NCBI GenBank assembly: GCA_029260575.1
Contig: JAJDDB010000016.1
Span: 62,001 to 126,000, forward strand
Source of the DNA: Phycisphaerales bacterium
GTDB taxonomy: Bacteria > Planctomycetota > Phycisphaerae > Phycisphaerales > SM1A02
Direction: 5' to 3'
DNA: 64,000 nucleotides
Made by a program: the position numbers and the translations under genes
Shown here: positions 32,732 to 41,490 of the stretch, piece by piece
Position numbering within the stretch: the first letter of the stretch is position 1
How the letters are laid out: every line of letters begins with the position of its first letter
The notes under the pieces: model-generated
What the model saw: the letters and a program-made list of their open reading frames with translations, nothing else
Databases searched by the model: none
Told to the model about the DNA's origin: nothing

Positions 32732-34400
32732 GGCTCTGCTCCACACTTTTGCTGGATGCGATCAACGATTTTCCTGTCATTTCATTGGGGGTTGCAATGC
32801 CCAACATTTCAAGAATGGTGGGGGCAATATCCGCCAGTCGGCCACCGGGGCGCAGTTCTGCATCGCGATAGGGCTCGCCGACAACAATCAGAGGCACATC
32901 GTACACAGTATGTGCTGTATGCGGCGCGTTCGTTTTCGGATTCCACATCTGCTCCGCGTTGCCGTGATCTGCAGTGATAATCAGCGCCCCGCTGCAATCT
33001 AGGATTGCTTCGGTGATGCTGCCGACACATTCGTCAACGGTTTCAACTGCCTTGATTGCAGCATCGAGTTTGCCGGTGTGGCCGACCATATCCGGGTTGG
33101 CGAAGTTGACGATGATCAGCGCTGGGCAGGAATCCGAAGCGATGCGCTCCAGCACCGCATCGCGCACGAGCGCAGCGGACATTTCCGGTTTTTGATCATA
33201 CGTCATCACATCTGTCGGACTGTCGATCAATGCGCGATGCTCGCCTTCAAACGGCTGCTCGCGATAGTCGTTGAAGAAGAACGTGACATGTGCGAATTTT
33301 TCAGTTTCGGCGCATCGAAACTGCTTGAGCTGCGCATCTGCGACGACTTCGCCGAGGATGTTTACCATCTTCGGCGGCTTCTCAAACGCCACTGCCGAGA
33401 CATCCAGATCTTCCTCATAACCCGTCATCGTGCAGAAATACAGACCGGTGACGCGCTCGCCACGATCAAAACCGCCGCGCGCAACATCCTTCCATTGTTC
33501 ATCGTTGTAGACAAATGCTTTGGTCAGTTCGCGCGGACGATCACCACGAAAGTTGTAGAAGATCACCGCATCGCCATCTGCGATCACGCCGACCGGCGCA
33601 CCGTTTTCGTGTATCTGCGTTGGGATGATGAACTCGTCACCACTTTGACTGTCATCTGTTGGTTCGTCGTAGTATTGCTGCACAGCCTGTTGTGGTGAGA
33701 GTGCAGTTGCTGGTGCAATGGATTCGAGATTGGGGTGCGAAACATCGCGGTTGCTCAGGCATTGATACGCACGTGCGATGCGATCCCACCGGTTGTCTCG
33801 ATCCATTGCAAAAAACCGGCCGATGACTGTGGCGGCCCGGCCGACGCCTGTCTCGGCGAGTTTGGCTTCGAGTTGCTGCATGAATGCGAGACCGGTGTGC
33901 GGCCCGGTGTCGCGGCCGTCCATGAAACAGTGAATGAAGAGACGATCGCTGGGAAACTCCTGCTGCACCGCCAGGTCCAGAAGTGCAAAGAGATGTTCGA
34001 TGCTGCTGTGGACATTGCCATCACTGAGCAGGCCCATGATGTGTACAGCATTCTCGTTTTTCTGCGCGTGTTTGAATGCGCCGATGAGCGCTTCGTTGGC
34101 AAAGAATGCGCCGCTGCGAATCGCCCGAGTGATGCGCATAGTTTCCTGATCGACGATTCGGCCGGCCCCGATGTTCTGATGCCCGACTTCGGAGTTGCCC
34201 ATGACGCCTTTGGGGAGGCCGACATCTTCTCCACAGGTCCGGATCAGCGTGTTCGGCCAAGCAGCCATTAGTTTGTCTGCCACAGGCGTTGCGGCGAGCT
34301 TGACCGCATTGAACGGATCTTGCTCCGCATTGGGGTTGTGCCCCCATCCATCGCGGATAACCAGCACGACAGGCGCAATCTTCAGCAATGGGTCGGTCAT
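32694..34400 (-). CDS. gpmI: 2,3-bisphosphoglycerate-independent phosphoglycerate mutase
   Basis: A 568-residue, manganese-dependent enzyme that interconverts 3- and 2-phosphoglycerate in glycolysis. Landmarks: the metal-binding Asp17 in 'VVLVIRDGWG', the phosphoserine nucleophile Ser70 in 'KGVMGNSEVGHQNIGAGR', 'LSDGNVHSSIEHLFALL', 'DGRDTGPHTGL', 'IVNFANPDMVGHTG' and 'IITADHGNAEQM'. The C-terminus runs some 25 residues past the usual end and is covered by the start of the ankyrin gene. Slightly longer than the ~510-residue standard form. Confidence 0.94.
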   Translation of the reverse strand: MTDPLLKIAPVVLVIRDGWGHNPNAEQDPFNAVKLAATPVADKLMAAWPNTLIRTCGEDVGLPKGVMGNSEVGHQNIGAGRIVDQETMRITRAIRSGAFFANEALIGAFKHAQKNENAVHIMGLLSDGNVHSSIEHLFALLDLAVQQEFPSDRLFIHCFMDGRDTGPHTGLAFMQQLEAKLAETGVGRAATVIGRFFAMDRDNRWDRIARAYQCLSNRDVSHPNLESIAPATALSPQQAVQQYYDEPTDDSQSGDEFIIPTQIHENGAPVGVIADGDAVIFYNFRGDRPRELTKAFVYNDEQWKDVARGGFDRGERVTGLYFCTMTGYEEDLDVSAVAFEKPPKMVNILGEVVADAQLKQFRCAETEKFAHVTFFFNDYREQPFEGEHRALIDSPTDVMTYDQKPEMSAALVRDAVLERIASDSCPALIIVNFANPDMVGHTGKLDAAIKAVETVDECVGSITEAILDCSGALIITADHGNAEQMWNPKTNAPHTAHTVYDVPLIVVGEPYRDAELRPGGRLADIAPTILEMLGIATPNEMTGKSLIASSKSVEQSHDPNVSARADGA

Positions 34401-34512
34401 TCAGTGGCCTCTGCACATCCCAGACTGCAATGCTGGGAGGCGATAGTTGTCGAATTCTGAACTAGATCACCTATCAGTTGTTGGTGGTCCATGCGGTGCG
34501 TATGCTCAGGAT

Positions 34513-35313
34513 ATGCAAACAGCGTCAGAGAAACAGGTTTCCCCCGGCGAGTCACTGAAAGTTCGTCTTGAGGCGGTCCAGCAGCGAATCAAAGATGCTG
34601 CCGACCGAAGTGGCCGGCGGAGCAAAGACATCATTCTCGTTGCGGTCACGAAGCACGCATCGATTGATGAGATTCGGGAGTTGATAAAGCTCGGCCACGT
34701 CGATTTCGGGGAAAACCGGGTGCAGAATCTCGTGCAGCGCGCAGCCCAGGTGGATGAGTTTCTGCAACGGCACAAGGAATTGACGCGCGGCAGGCGCTCT
34801 GACGTGCCCAAGCAGGTGCGCTGGCACATGATCGGCCACCTGCAGCGCAACAAAGTGCGCCGCGTCATGCCGTTGGTGCGGTTGATTCATTCGGTGGATT
34901 CACTACGCCTCGTTGAGGAAATACAAACCGGCGCGACCAAACGCGAAGAGCCGATCGAAATTCTCATCCAGGTGAATACCGCGGGTGAAAAGAGCAAGTT
35001 CGGCGTCGCGCCAGCTGCGGTGCGCCACCTCATCGATCAGATCGACACGATGATGAACATCCGCGTGCGCGGGCTGATGTGCATGGCTCCGATTGTGGAA
35101 GACCCGGCCGAAACCCGGCGGTATTTCGAACTGGCCAAGGAATTGTTCGACGACACCAAGCGCAGCAGCGCTGGCGGCGACTGCTTTGACATCCTGTCGA
35201 TGGGCATGAGCAACGACTTCGAGGTCGCCATTGAATGCGGCGCGAATATCGTGCGCGTCGGCACCGCAATCTTCGGCGAGCACACGGAAGAACCAACGCC
35301 GGACGAGCAATGA
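34513..35313 (+). CDS. YggS-family pyridoxal-phosphate-binding protein
   Basis: A 266-residue single-barrel PLP protein (YggS/PLPBP/ALR N-terminal-like). The PLP Lys is in 'ILVAVTKHAS' (Lys47), followed by 'DFGENRVQNLVQRA', 'WHMIGHLQRNKVRRV', 'ILIQVNTAGEKSKFGV' and 'LSMGMSNDFEVAIECGANIVRVGTAIFG'. Such proteins control cellular PLP supply and amino-acid balance without clear catalysis. I start at the ATG at 34513, preceded by CAGGAT; the open frame to 34447 is not conserved. It is divergent from gpmI. Confidence 0.93.
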   Translation: MQTASEKQVSPGESLKVRLEAVQQRIKDAADRSGRRSKDIILVAVTKHASIDEIRELIKLGHVDFGENRVQNLVQRAAQVDEFLQRHKELTRGRRSDVPKQVRWHMIGHLQRNKVRRVMPLVRLIHSVDSLRLVEEIQTGATKREEPIEILIQVNTAGEKSKFGVAPAAVRHLIDQIDTMMNIRVRGLMCMAPIVEDPAETRRYFELAKELFDDTKRSSAGGDCFDILSMGMSNDFEVAIECGANIVRVGTAIFGEHTEEPTPDEQ

Positions 35314-35534
35314 TTCTGGCAATCGCCCGCCGAAACGTGGGGGTTCGCTGCAACAAATTGCGCGAGTTCGAGAAAAATTTCACAAAGTGAAACTGGCCTC
35401 GCGCGGTCATTGCTGCGCGAATTCAGCAAGAAAGAGATGCTGGAATCTGCGCGCCGCGCGGTATGCTCTGACTCAGATCGATTCACATAAGGCGCAACGT
35501 CCGTTTCGCCTAACTCGAAACTGGGAGGTGCAAC

Positions 35535-38312
35535 ATGCTGGGGATTCGTTGCATGACCGCGTTGAGCATCAGCGCGGTATTTGTTTGTGCGCACAGCGCA
35601 TCCGGCCAGATCAGCGGTGCACATCCTTCGATTGCGCCGAACAACGTGAAGGAGAAATCCGTTGAAAATGTTCAACAGGTGCTGGGCGGAATCAGTGATC
35701 CGGACGGCGCTTCGTTTGTAAATTGGGAAAGCCCGCATGTGAACCCTATCGATATCACGCCGAATGGACTACGCATTCTTGCGGTGAACACTGCGGACAA
35801 TCGCCTTGAAGTGTTTCGGCTCAATTCCGATGGCTATCTGGAACCGTACGCTTCAATTCCCGTCGGGCTTGACCCGGTGAGTGTGCGGGCCCGTAACAAT
35901 GTCGAAGCGTGGGTTGTCAATCACATTTCAGATTCGATCAGCGTGGTGAACCTGACGACGCTGCGTATTACGCGAACCATTCGCACCGGCGATGAACCGG
36001 CTGACATTGTCTTCGCAGGAACGCCGAAGCGGGCATTCGTGTCAATATCGCAATTCAATCAACTCGAAGTGTACGATCCGAATGATCTGACCGCATCACC
36101 GCAGATTGTGCCGATCGAAGGTGAAGACCCGCGCGCATTGGCAACTGACGGAACGCGCGTGTTCGCTGCGATTTTCGAATCCGGCAATGGCACGACCGTT
36201 CTCAACGAAGTTCTTGTGTCGAGTCCGGATCTGAATCCGTATCCGGGTGATCCGAACCCGCCGCCGAATGATGGCAGCGCGTTTGATCCGCCGCTGACGT
36301 CGGGCCTCGAGACACCGCCGCCGGTGAGCATGATTGTCAAGAAACAATCCAATGGCATGTGGGTGGATGACAACAACGGCGACTGGTCAACAGCTGTGTT
36401 CTGGGATCTGCACGATCACGATGTCGCCATCATCAATGCCGACACACTGAACGTGACGTACGCAACCGGGTTGATGAACATCCTGATGAACCTCTCGGTG
36501 CATCCGACGACCGGCAAAGTCGTTGCCATCGGAACGGAAGCGCATAACGAGATTCGTTTTGAACCGAATCTGAACGGCGTCTTCTCAACTGTTATGACAG
36601 CGTCATTCGATCCGACTGGTCCCGATACACCGTTTGCGGTGTTGTTGAATCCGCATATGCCGGTTCCGATCAGTGGTGATTTCGACAAATCCGAGACGCT
36701 TGGCGATCCGCGCGGTATTGACTGGCTCCCGAACGGTAACAAGGGGTTTGTCACCGGACTTGGCTCAAACAACGTTGCAGTGATCGGACCAAATCTTGCT
36801 CGCATCGGTTCGCCGATTGCAGTTGGTGACGGACCGACGGGTGTGCGCGTGCATCCAGGTCGTCCGTTGGCGTTTGTCGTGAACAAATTCGATGGCAGCA
36901 TTTCAATGCTGAACACGACGGATCATGTTGAAGAGCAGCGCTTGCCGTTTCACGATCCGACTCCAACTGTCATCAAGACCGGTCGACCGCATCTGTACAG
37001 CACGACGATCAATTCGATGAGCGGCGCGCTGTCCTGCGGAACATGTCACGTTGATGGCCGAATGGATCAGATTGCCTGGGATCTCGGCGCGCCCGACGGC
37101 GAAATGAAGGCATTTAATCAGCAATGCACCGGCGGATCTCCGAATTGCGTGAATTGGCACCCGATGAAGGGTCCCATGACCACGCAAACGCTTGTCGGAA
37201 TCGTGAATACTGAGCCGCTGCACTGGCGTGGTGATCGGGAAGACCTCGCAGCATTCAGCGGCGCGTTCGTTTCGTTGTTGGGTAAGGAAACTGAACCGTC
37301 ACCTGCGGAGATAGATGAATTCGAGGCGTTTGCGGCAACGATGCAGGCGCCGCCGAATCCATATCGCAACATCGATGGTTCACTCAACACGGGCGTCTTC
37401 AACGGCGGCGATGCGGCGAGTGGACGTGAAATTTTCAATGGTACGCCGACATCGCTGAACTGCATTGCGTGTCATGCGCTGCCGACCGGTACGGATTCCA
37501 CGATCCTGCCACCATTGATGGCTGAAGGCATCACGCAGAACATGAAGACTGCACAGCTGCGCAACCTGTATGAGAAGACCGGCTTCGAATTCTTCAACTT
37601 CGAGAACGCAAGAGGTTTCGGGTTCATTCATGACGGTTCGATCGCTTCACTGCAGGATTTCATAAACCTGCCCGAAGTCGGCGTGCTGGATGCCCAGCAG
37701 AAGCTGGATCTCGAAGCGTTCCTGTTGAGTTTGGCGACGGACACGCATGCTGGGGTTGGCGTGCAAGTAAGTATCACGAACTCCGGCGACGCGTTGGATG
37801 GCGCGCAACTTGCGATGCTCGGCGAGATGCTGAGCATTGCTGAGATCGGTGATGTAGCACTCGTTGCCAAGGGGTTTGATGACATCGGGCCGCGCGGATG
37901 GTATCTGCTCGGTAGCGGCGTGTATCAATCCGACCATGCAGGTGAAACGGCAGCGCATACAGACTTGCTTGCACTTGCAAGTAGTGCAGCACCGATGTCG
38001 TTTACGATCGTACCGGCCGGCACGGAAGTGCGCATCGGTGTTGACCGTGACGAAGATGGATTCTTCGATGCCGATGAGGTCGATGCGTGTTCAAATGTAG
38101 CTGATCCGACGAGCACACCTGACGATCCCGGGTGTCTGTCCGACTTTGTCGGCGCACCCAACGGGCCGGATGGCGATGTCAATGTCTTCGATCTTCTTCG
38201 ATTGCTTGAAGACTGGGGCGATGTGACTACACCGGCGAATATTGACTGCCAGGATGATGTGAACATCTTCGATCTGTTGCAGTTGCTTGAAGACTGGGGC
38301 GCGTGTCCCTGA
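35535..38312 (+). CDS. exported beta-propeller / cytochrome c chimera with dockerin-like tail
   Basis: A 925-residue exported protein. Order: signal peptide (residues 1 to about 25), a YVTN/NHL-type beta-propeller region (about 50-480, with 'PNGLRILAVNTADNRLEVFRL' and 'SDSISVVNLTTLRITRTIRTGDEP'), a cytochrome c region with two haem sites, CGTCH (Cys501-His505) and CIACH (Cys643-His647), as in MauG or dihaem peroxidase relatives, then 'DRDEDGFFDADEVDAC' (a calcium-loop motif) and two 'DVNxFDLLxLLEDWG' repeats at the end. It has a strong CTGGGAGG ribosome-binding site and its own hairpin terminator. Probably a surface-attached redox protein; substrate unknown. No haem-export gene is adjacent. 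Confidence 0.85.
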   Translation: MLGIRCMTALSISAVFVCAHSASGQISGAHPSIAPNNVKEKSVENVQQVLGGISDPDGASFVNWESPHVNPIDITPNGLRILAVNTADNRLEVFRLNSDGYLEPYASIPVGLDPVSVRARNNVEAWVVNHISDSISVVNLTTLRITRTIRTGDEPADIVFAGTPKRAFVSISQFNQLEVYDPNDLTASPQIVPIEGEDPRALATDGTRVFAAIFESGNGTTVLNEVLVSSPDLNPYPGDPNPPPNDGSAFDPPLTSGLETPPPVSMIVKKQSNGMWVDDNNGDWSTAVFWDLHDHDVAIINADTLNVTYATGLMNILMNLSVHPTTGKVVAIGTEAHNEIRFEPNLNGVFSTVMTASFDPTGPDTPFAVLLNPHMPVPISGDFDKSETLGDPRGIDWLPNGNKGFVTGLGSNNVAVIGPNLARIGSPIAVGDGPTGVRVHPGRPLAFVVNKFDGSISMLNTTDHVEEQRLPFHDPTPTVIKTGRPHLYSTTINSMSGALSCGTCHVDGRMDQIAWDLGAPDGEMKAFNQQCTGGSPNCVNWHPMKGPMTTQTLVGIVNTEPLHWRGDREDLAAFSGAFVSLLGKETEPSPAEIDEFEAFAATMQAPPNPYRNIDGSLNTGVFNGGDAASGREIFNGTPTSLNCIACHALPTGTDSTILPPLMAEGITQNMKTAQLRNLYEKTGFEFFNFENARGFGFIHDGSIASLQDFINLPEVGVLDAQQKLDLEAFLLSLATDTHAGVGVQVSITNSGDALDGAQLAMLGEMLSIAEIGDVALVAKGFDDIGPRGWYLLGSGVYQSDHAGETAAHTDLLALASSAAPMSFTIVPAGTEVRIGVDRDEDGFFDADEVDACSNVADPTSTPDDPGCLSDFVGAPNGPDGDVNVFDLLRLLEDWGDVTTPANIDCQDDVNIFDLLQLLEDWGACP

Positions 38313-38339
38313 TCGGCTGGATGCGTGTGGGATCAAAGC

Positions 38340-38375
38340 AGACAGGCAGCGTTTCATTTGGAACGCTGCCTGTCT
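38340..38375. terminator. 14-bp perfect hairpin between convergent genes
   Basis: AGACAGGCAGCGTT (38340-38353) pairs with AACGCTGCCTGTCT (38362-38375), loop of eight. It lacks a strong T-run on either side, so it is a hairpin-type, possibly bidirectional, transcription barrier between the cytochrome chimera and the SDR gene. Confidence 0.6.
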
Positions 38376-38398
38376 CGTGTGTGCATGAAGAACATGAA

Positions 38399-39121
38399 TC
38401 ACCATCGACCCACGGACGCGCCACCATCGACGTGCATGATTTCTCCAGTGACGAAGGGGGAGTTCTCGAGATACAGCACGGCCTGCGCAACGTCTTCTGC
38501 GTCGCCCATCCGACCCATCGGACTCAGCGTTGCCAGAAAATCATGTTGCGCATCCGGATGCATAGGCGTTCGTATGATGCCCGGCGAAACAGCGTTGATG
38601 CGCACACCCTGGTCGGCATATTCCAACGCCAATGCGTGTGTGATCGCATTCAACCCGCCCTTGGTGAGAATCGGCAAAGTGCTGGGCACGACCTTGAGCG
38701 GATTCTCCGCCAGTGATGTTGTAATGTTCACGATGTGACCGGTGCCGCGCTCGACCATGTGTCGCAGCACTCGCTGCGTCAGGTTGAAGAAACCGCGCAC
38801 GTTTGTGGACAACAGCGCTTCGTAGTCATCTTGTGAATATTCGATGAACGGCTTGGGGATGAAGATCCCAGCGTTGTTTACGAGCAGATCAACTGCGCCA
38901 AAGTTTGAAAGTGCAGCATCGATGACCGCCTGTGCTGTTTGTGCGTCACCGACGTCGCCAGCAACCGTGACGATGTCAGACGCGCCGATTTCCGCAACGC
39001 TGGGGTGATCGGCTGTGATGTTTCGTGAATTGGCGACGATGGCATATCCCCCGGCGACCAGGGCTTTGGCGATTGCGAGCCCGATTCCGCTGGTTGCTCC
39101 GGTGATGATTGCGACTGGCAT
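38399..39121 (-). CDS. short-chain dehydrogenase/reductase lacking the catalytic tyrosine
   Basis: A 240-residue SDR of the FabG type: nucleotide motif 'TGATSGIG' (residues 7-14), 'NNAG' (82-85), 'VNITTS' (131-136), and 'PGIIRTPM' near the C-terminus. The YxxxK motif reads P150-I-L-T-K154: Lys is kept but Tyr is Pro. I checked this against the bases. With no tyrosine the usual acid-base step cannot work, so it may use another residue, or bind NAD(P)H without reduction. The gene is transcribed away from a HxlR-type regulator, a common regulator-target arrangement. Confidence 0.85.
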   Translation of the reverse strand: MPVAIITGATSGIGLAIAKALVAGGYAIVANSRNITADHPSVAEIGASDIVTVAGDVGDAQTAQAVIDAALSNFGAVDLLVNNAGIFIPKPFIEYSQDDYEALLSTNVRGFFNLTQRVLRHMVERGTGHIVNITTSLAENPLKVVPSTLPILTKGGLNAITHALALEYADQGVRINAVSPGIIRTPMHPDAQHDFLATLSPMGRMGDAEDVAQAVLYLENSPFVTGEIMHVDGGASVGRW

Positions 39122-39251
39122 GGTTGTGGCTCCTACTAAAGTTTCCCGATTCGCGGGTGTGTTTCCGGGATGGTCAACACAGCGGTATGGCAGTCTTGTT
39201 TCGCACAGATACGAACTTTCTTTGGAATATGAAGAATCAAGTTTCTATTAA

Positions 39252-39276
39252 GTAACTAGATGTAACCGCTGTAACT
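39252..39276. promoter_or_regulatory. three GTAAC boxes in the SDR/HxlR intergenic region
   Basis: GTAACT, GTAACC and GTAACT start at 39252, 39262 and 39271, i.e. about one helical turn apart, between the divergent SDR and HxlR-type genes. Such phased direct repeats can be bound by a winged-helix regulator; there is no direct evidence here. Confidence 0.3.
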
Positions 39277-39362
39277 CGTCCTAGAGGCGAGTGGAATGGG
39301 ATGCAGGGTCTCGGAGACCCGAGTTGGTACTGACGCACAAACGGATGCCTGGAGATCAGAAC

Positions 39363-39746
39363 ATGTTGCCACGTCGAAAGAGCACTGTTGCCCCGCCGCC
39401 GAGTGAATGTCCATTGATGGAGTGCATGAACCTGCTAGCAGGTGCGTGGACAGTCAATGTGGTGTGGTATCTGCGTGATGGTTCCCGGCGGTTTGGAGAA
39501 TTGCGCTACGACCTATCAGGGATTTCCGCAAAGACACTGACAGCCCGGCTACGGAGATTGGAAACCGATGGCCTTGTCAGCAGAACCGTAAAGCCGACAT
39601 CGCCGCCATCTGTGGAATATGACCTGACAGCCTTCGGCAGGCGGCTGCTGCCTGCAATTGAAGCGATTGCAGAAGTCGGGATGGATCTCAAACGTGTTCG
39701 TGCATCAGGCGAAGTTCATGCACCCGTTGAGACAGCATCTTCATGA
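39363..39746 (+). CDS. HxlR-family winged-helix transcriptional regulator
   Basis: A 127-residue MarR-related regulator of the HxlR type, with the family landmarks 'CPLMECMNLLAGAWTVNVVWYLRDGSRRFGELRYDLSGISAKTLTARLRRLETDGLVSRTV'. The N-terminal Cys residues ('ECPLMEC') can act as redox or electrophile sensors in this family (as in HypR and YodB). ATG at 39363 has GGAG eight bases upstream; earlier in-frame starts give only unconserved residues. Divergent from the SDR gene, which it probably controls; ends 48 bases before the convergent rex gene. Confidence 0.9.
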   Translation: MLPRRKSTVAPPPSECPLMECMNLLAGAWTVNVVWYLRDGSRRFGELRYDLSGISAKTLTARLRRLETDGLVSRTVKPTSPPSVEYDLTAFGRRLLPAIEAIAEVGMDLKRVRASGEVHAPVETASS

Positions 39747-39794
39747 CATGAATTTAGGCGCTGCACCGAGGTCTTTTCTGGATTCGGGAATCGA

Positions 39795-40454
39795 CTACTC
39801 GCGATCATCGAGTGAGCCGGTTACGCCGAGCGATGCCTGGAACGCGAGTTGTTCCAATGCGACAGACAGATCAACATCTCCGACGCTGACCTTGTCATGC
39901 ACATCCAGGCGGACGGGAGCGAAGTTGAGAATGCCAACGACACCAGCGTCGATAAGTTGATCGGCCACGGACTGGGCTGACTCTGCGGGCACAGCAATTA
40001 TTGCGAGCTTTATATCGCGCTCGGCAACGAGGCCGGGCAGGTCGGACATCGGCCGAACTTTGTGTCCTTCGACATCGGTGCCGACCACCTTGGGATCGCC
40101 GTCAAAGATGGCGACAATGTGAAAGCCCTTGCGCTGGAAACGGTTGTAAGGCAAAAGCGCCCGGCCGATGTTGCCCGCGCCGACGATACAGCCATTCCAG
40201 GGGCGATCGGTCCCGAGGATTTTGCGGAGTTCCTCGACGAGTTCTGGAACGCGGTATCCGATGCCGGGGTGGCCGAACTGCCCGAAATAGGCAAGATCCT
40301 TGCGGACCTGAGCATCGGTGAGCGAAAGCCGGTCTCCAAGTTGCTTGGAGCTGACCGTGAGGCGATTCTGAGCCAGCAGGGACTCAATCTCGCGCAGATA
40401 CAGCGACAGCCGGCGAACTGTGGGGGTCGGGATTTTGTCTCGAGCAGGCTTCAT
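39795..40454 (-). CDS. rex: redox-sensing transcriptional repressor Rex
   Basis: A 219-residue NADH/NAD-sensing repressor. The N-terminal winged helix ('IPTPTVRRLSLYLREIESLL' ... 'LSLTDAQVRKDLAYFGQFGHPGIGY') is followed by a Rossmann domain with 'VGAGNIG' at residues 91-97 and 'IIAVPAESAQSVADQLIDAGVVGILNFAPVRL'. Rex normally releases its operators when NADH rises, derepressing respiratory and fermentation genes. In this window a close match to its palindrome lies before atpD. The ATG at 40454 begins the conserved region; the open frame to 40562 is not conserved. Divergent from metF. Confidence 0.94.
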   Translation of the reverse strand: MKPARDKIPTPTVRRLSLYLREIESLLAQNRLTVSSKQLGDRLSLTDAQVRKDLAYFGQFGHPGIGYRVPELVEELRKILGTDRPWNGCIVGAGNIGRALLPYNRFQRKGFHIVAIFDGDPKVVGTDVEGHKVRPMSDLPGLVAERDIKLAIIAVPAESAQSVADQLIDAGVVGILNFAPVRLDVHDKVSVGDVDLSVALEQLAFQASLGVTGSLDDRE

Positions 40455-40545
40455 GCTTTGAAATCGGCGGGCAGTGTAGCAATGACACGCCTGATGACGA
40501 CCATCAGCCAGAACAAGCGGAATCTTGGCGTACCATAGTGGACCA

Positions 40546-41466
40546 ATGCACATCTGCGACATATTTCAACGTCACTCGACAACCTTCAGTTTCGAGTTCT
40601 TCCCGCCCAAGAGCGACGAAGCCTGGGGTCGGCTGTTTGAGCGCATCGCTGACTTTGAGTCGTTGGGGCCGTCGTTCGTCTCCGTGACATATGGCGCGGG
40701 TGGATCAACTCGCGAGCGAACGCATGAGTTAGTAGTCAAACTCAAACAGCAGACTGCACTGGACCCAGTGCCACATCTGACCTGCGTGCTGCAGACATCA
40801 GCGGATATGCAGCGAATTCTGGAGCGATATGCCGAGGCTGGCGTCAGCACGATCATGGCTCTGCATGGCGACGCCCCCCGGGATGTCAGCAACTACAACC
40901 GCCATGACGATGAATTTGTATATGCCATTGATCTGGTGCGGCACATCAAGCAATTCGGTGAACACGGCGGGCATCAGGATAGACGCGGATTCGGCATCGG
41001 CGTAGCGGGATTCCCGGAAGGCCATCCGGAAACGCCAAACTGTTTGACGCACATGGATCACCTGAAAGCAAAGGTGGATGCTGGTGCTGACTACATCTGT
41101 TCGCAAATGTTTTTCGACAACAACATGTTTTTCGACTGGCGTGAGCGTTGTGAACTCGCAGGGATACGCGTGCCGATTCTGGCAGGCATCATGCCGATTC
41201 AGTCAATAGCCAGTCTGAAGCGGATGGCGGATCTGGCAGCAGGAACGCGATTTCCTGCCGCTCTGCTTCGTTCCTTGCAGCGCGCCCAGGACGACGCTGA
41301 AGCTGTCGAACGCGTCGGCATACATTGGGCAACGGAACAATGTCGCGCCATTCTGGACACCGGCGTCAATGGCATTCACTTCTATACGCTCAACCGGAGT
41401 GACGCAACGAAACAGATCTTCATGACGTTGGGCGCAAAGGATTCTGCGACACTGCGTTCGATCTGA
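40546..41466 (+). CDS. metF: methylenetetrahydrofolate reductase
   Basis: A 306-residue FAD-dependent TIM-barrel enzyme that reduces 5,10-methylene-THF to 5-methyl-THF for methionine synthesis. Landmarks: 'FSFEFFPPKSDEAWGRLFERI', 'FVSVTYGAGGSTRERTHELV', 'PHLTCVLQTSADM', 'ALHGDAPRD', 'FGIGVAGFPEGHPE' and 'ADYICSQMFFDNNMFFDW'. ATG at 40546 gives the normal N-terminus; it has only a weak ribosome-binding site. It is 24 bases upstream of the HYExO gene and may be cotranscribed with it. Confidence 0.95.
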   Translation: MHICDIFQRHSTTFSFEFFPPKSDEAWGRLFERIADFESLGPSFVSVTYGAGGSTRERTHELVVKLKQQTALDPVPHLTCVLQTSADMQRILERYAEAGVSTIMALHGDAPRDVSNYNRHDDEFVYAIDLVRHIKQFGEHGGHQDRRGFGIGVAGFPEGHPETPNCLTHMDHLKAKVDAGADYICSQMFFDNNMFFDWRERCELAGIRVPILAGIMPIQSIASLKRMADLAAGTRFPAALLRSLQRAQDDAEAVERVGIHWATEQCRAILDTGVNGIHFYTLNRSDATKQIFMTLGAKDSATLRSI

Positions 41467-41490
41467 ACAGCTCGGCAACGAGAGGGAAAC

